A stretch of 5,655 bases of DNA, taken from contig PMHI01000122.1 in assembly GCA_003156615.1 (NCBI GenBank), forward strand, positions 3,348 to 9,002. Reading direction: 5' to 3'. The notes under the pieces were generated by a model that saw nothing but the letters and a program-made list of their open reading frames with translations, did no database searches and was not told where the DNA came from. The position numbers were made by a program, and so were the translations under genes. This DNA comes from Acidobacteriaceae bacterium (GTDB lineage Bacteria > Acidobacteriota > Terriglobia > Terriglobales > SbA1). Shown piece after piece: positions 5,504 to 5,655 of the stretch (positions are counted from its first letter, which is position 1; each line of letters begins with the position of its first letter).

Positions 5504-5655
5504 GGCTTGTCTACCACTGCTCCTTCCTTCCGCTCTTGCGCGTCGGCCTGTGCCAGCTCGTTTTCAAACACTCGTCGTAATTCGTCGTTGCTAAGACCTC
5601 GAGAGATCAGCCGCTCGACGGCGGAGTGCATCACTTTTTGCGCCTCGTGAACCAG
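5500..5655 (-). CDS. C-terminal end of a probable GntR-family (YtrA-type) regulator, partial
   Basis: The last 51 codons and TGA of a gene entering from the right are in frame from the window edge. The visible part is helical and charged: VHEAQKVMHSAVERLISRG, then LSNDELRRVFENELAQA, then a polar tail. The gene overlaps the ATPase start by 4 bases. The identity rests mainly on context: small GntR regulators of the YtrA type are commonly the first gene before an ATPase/permease pair, and they end in short helices of this kind. The DNA-binding winged helix is outside the window, so another regulator class cannot be excluded. If correct, it would repress the whole downstream operon from a promoter beyond the window. 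Confidence 0.65.
   Translation of the reverse strand: MVHEAQKVMHSAVERLISRGLSNDELRRVFENELAQADAQERKEGAVVDKP

Overview
The window reads like a chromosomal stretch of an Acidobacteriota (Terriglobia-type) bacterium. This rests on gene content, not on a marker gene. It has a PadR regulator overlapping a long MacB-like permease that carries the N-terminal prefix found in acidobacterial duplicated orphan permeases (ADOP). It also has a regulator/ATPase/permease operon with a secreted serine hydrolase appended, and moderately high G+C. Every gene I can support lies on the minus strand, so transcription runs from the right end of the printed sequence to the left.

Right block (5655 to 2504): a probable operon of four genes. 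It opens with the last 51 codons of a gene entering from outside, probably a GntR/YtrA-type repressor. A 4-base ATGA overlap leads to an ABC ATPase, one base separates that from a six-helix ABC-2 type permease, and 26 bases later comes a 456-residue exported serine hydrolase of the beta-lactamase/class C family. The first three genes look like a repressor-controlled efflux or envelope-stress transporter. The hydrolase is probably co-transcribed, but its substrate cannot be read from the sequence.

Middle block (2503 to 1670): two intergenic stretches flank a small 83-residue YdeI/OmpD-associated-type protein with a cysteine-rich end. The stretch at 2216-2503 holds a 12-bp tandem direct repeat running into an imperfect hairpin, possibly an extragenic repeat element. 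The stretch at 1688-1963 holds a plausible promoter for the PadR gene, a GGACAT direct repeat on its -35, and a longer imperfect inverted repeat upstream.

Left block (1669 to 1): a PadR-family repressor (GTG start preferred) overlaps by 4 bases the first 440 codons of the ADOP-type permease, which runs off the left edge.

I found no tRNA, rRNA, CRISPR array, transposase or prophage gene. Most of the window is ordinary accessory transport and regulation. The least explained signals are the intergenic repeats and the link between the hydrolase and the ABC operon.
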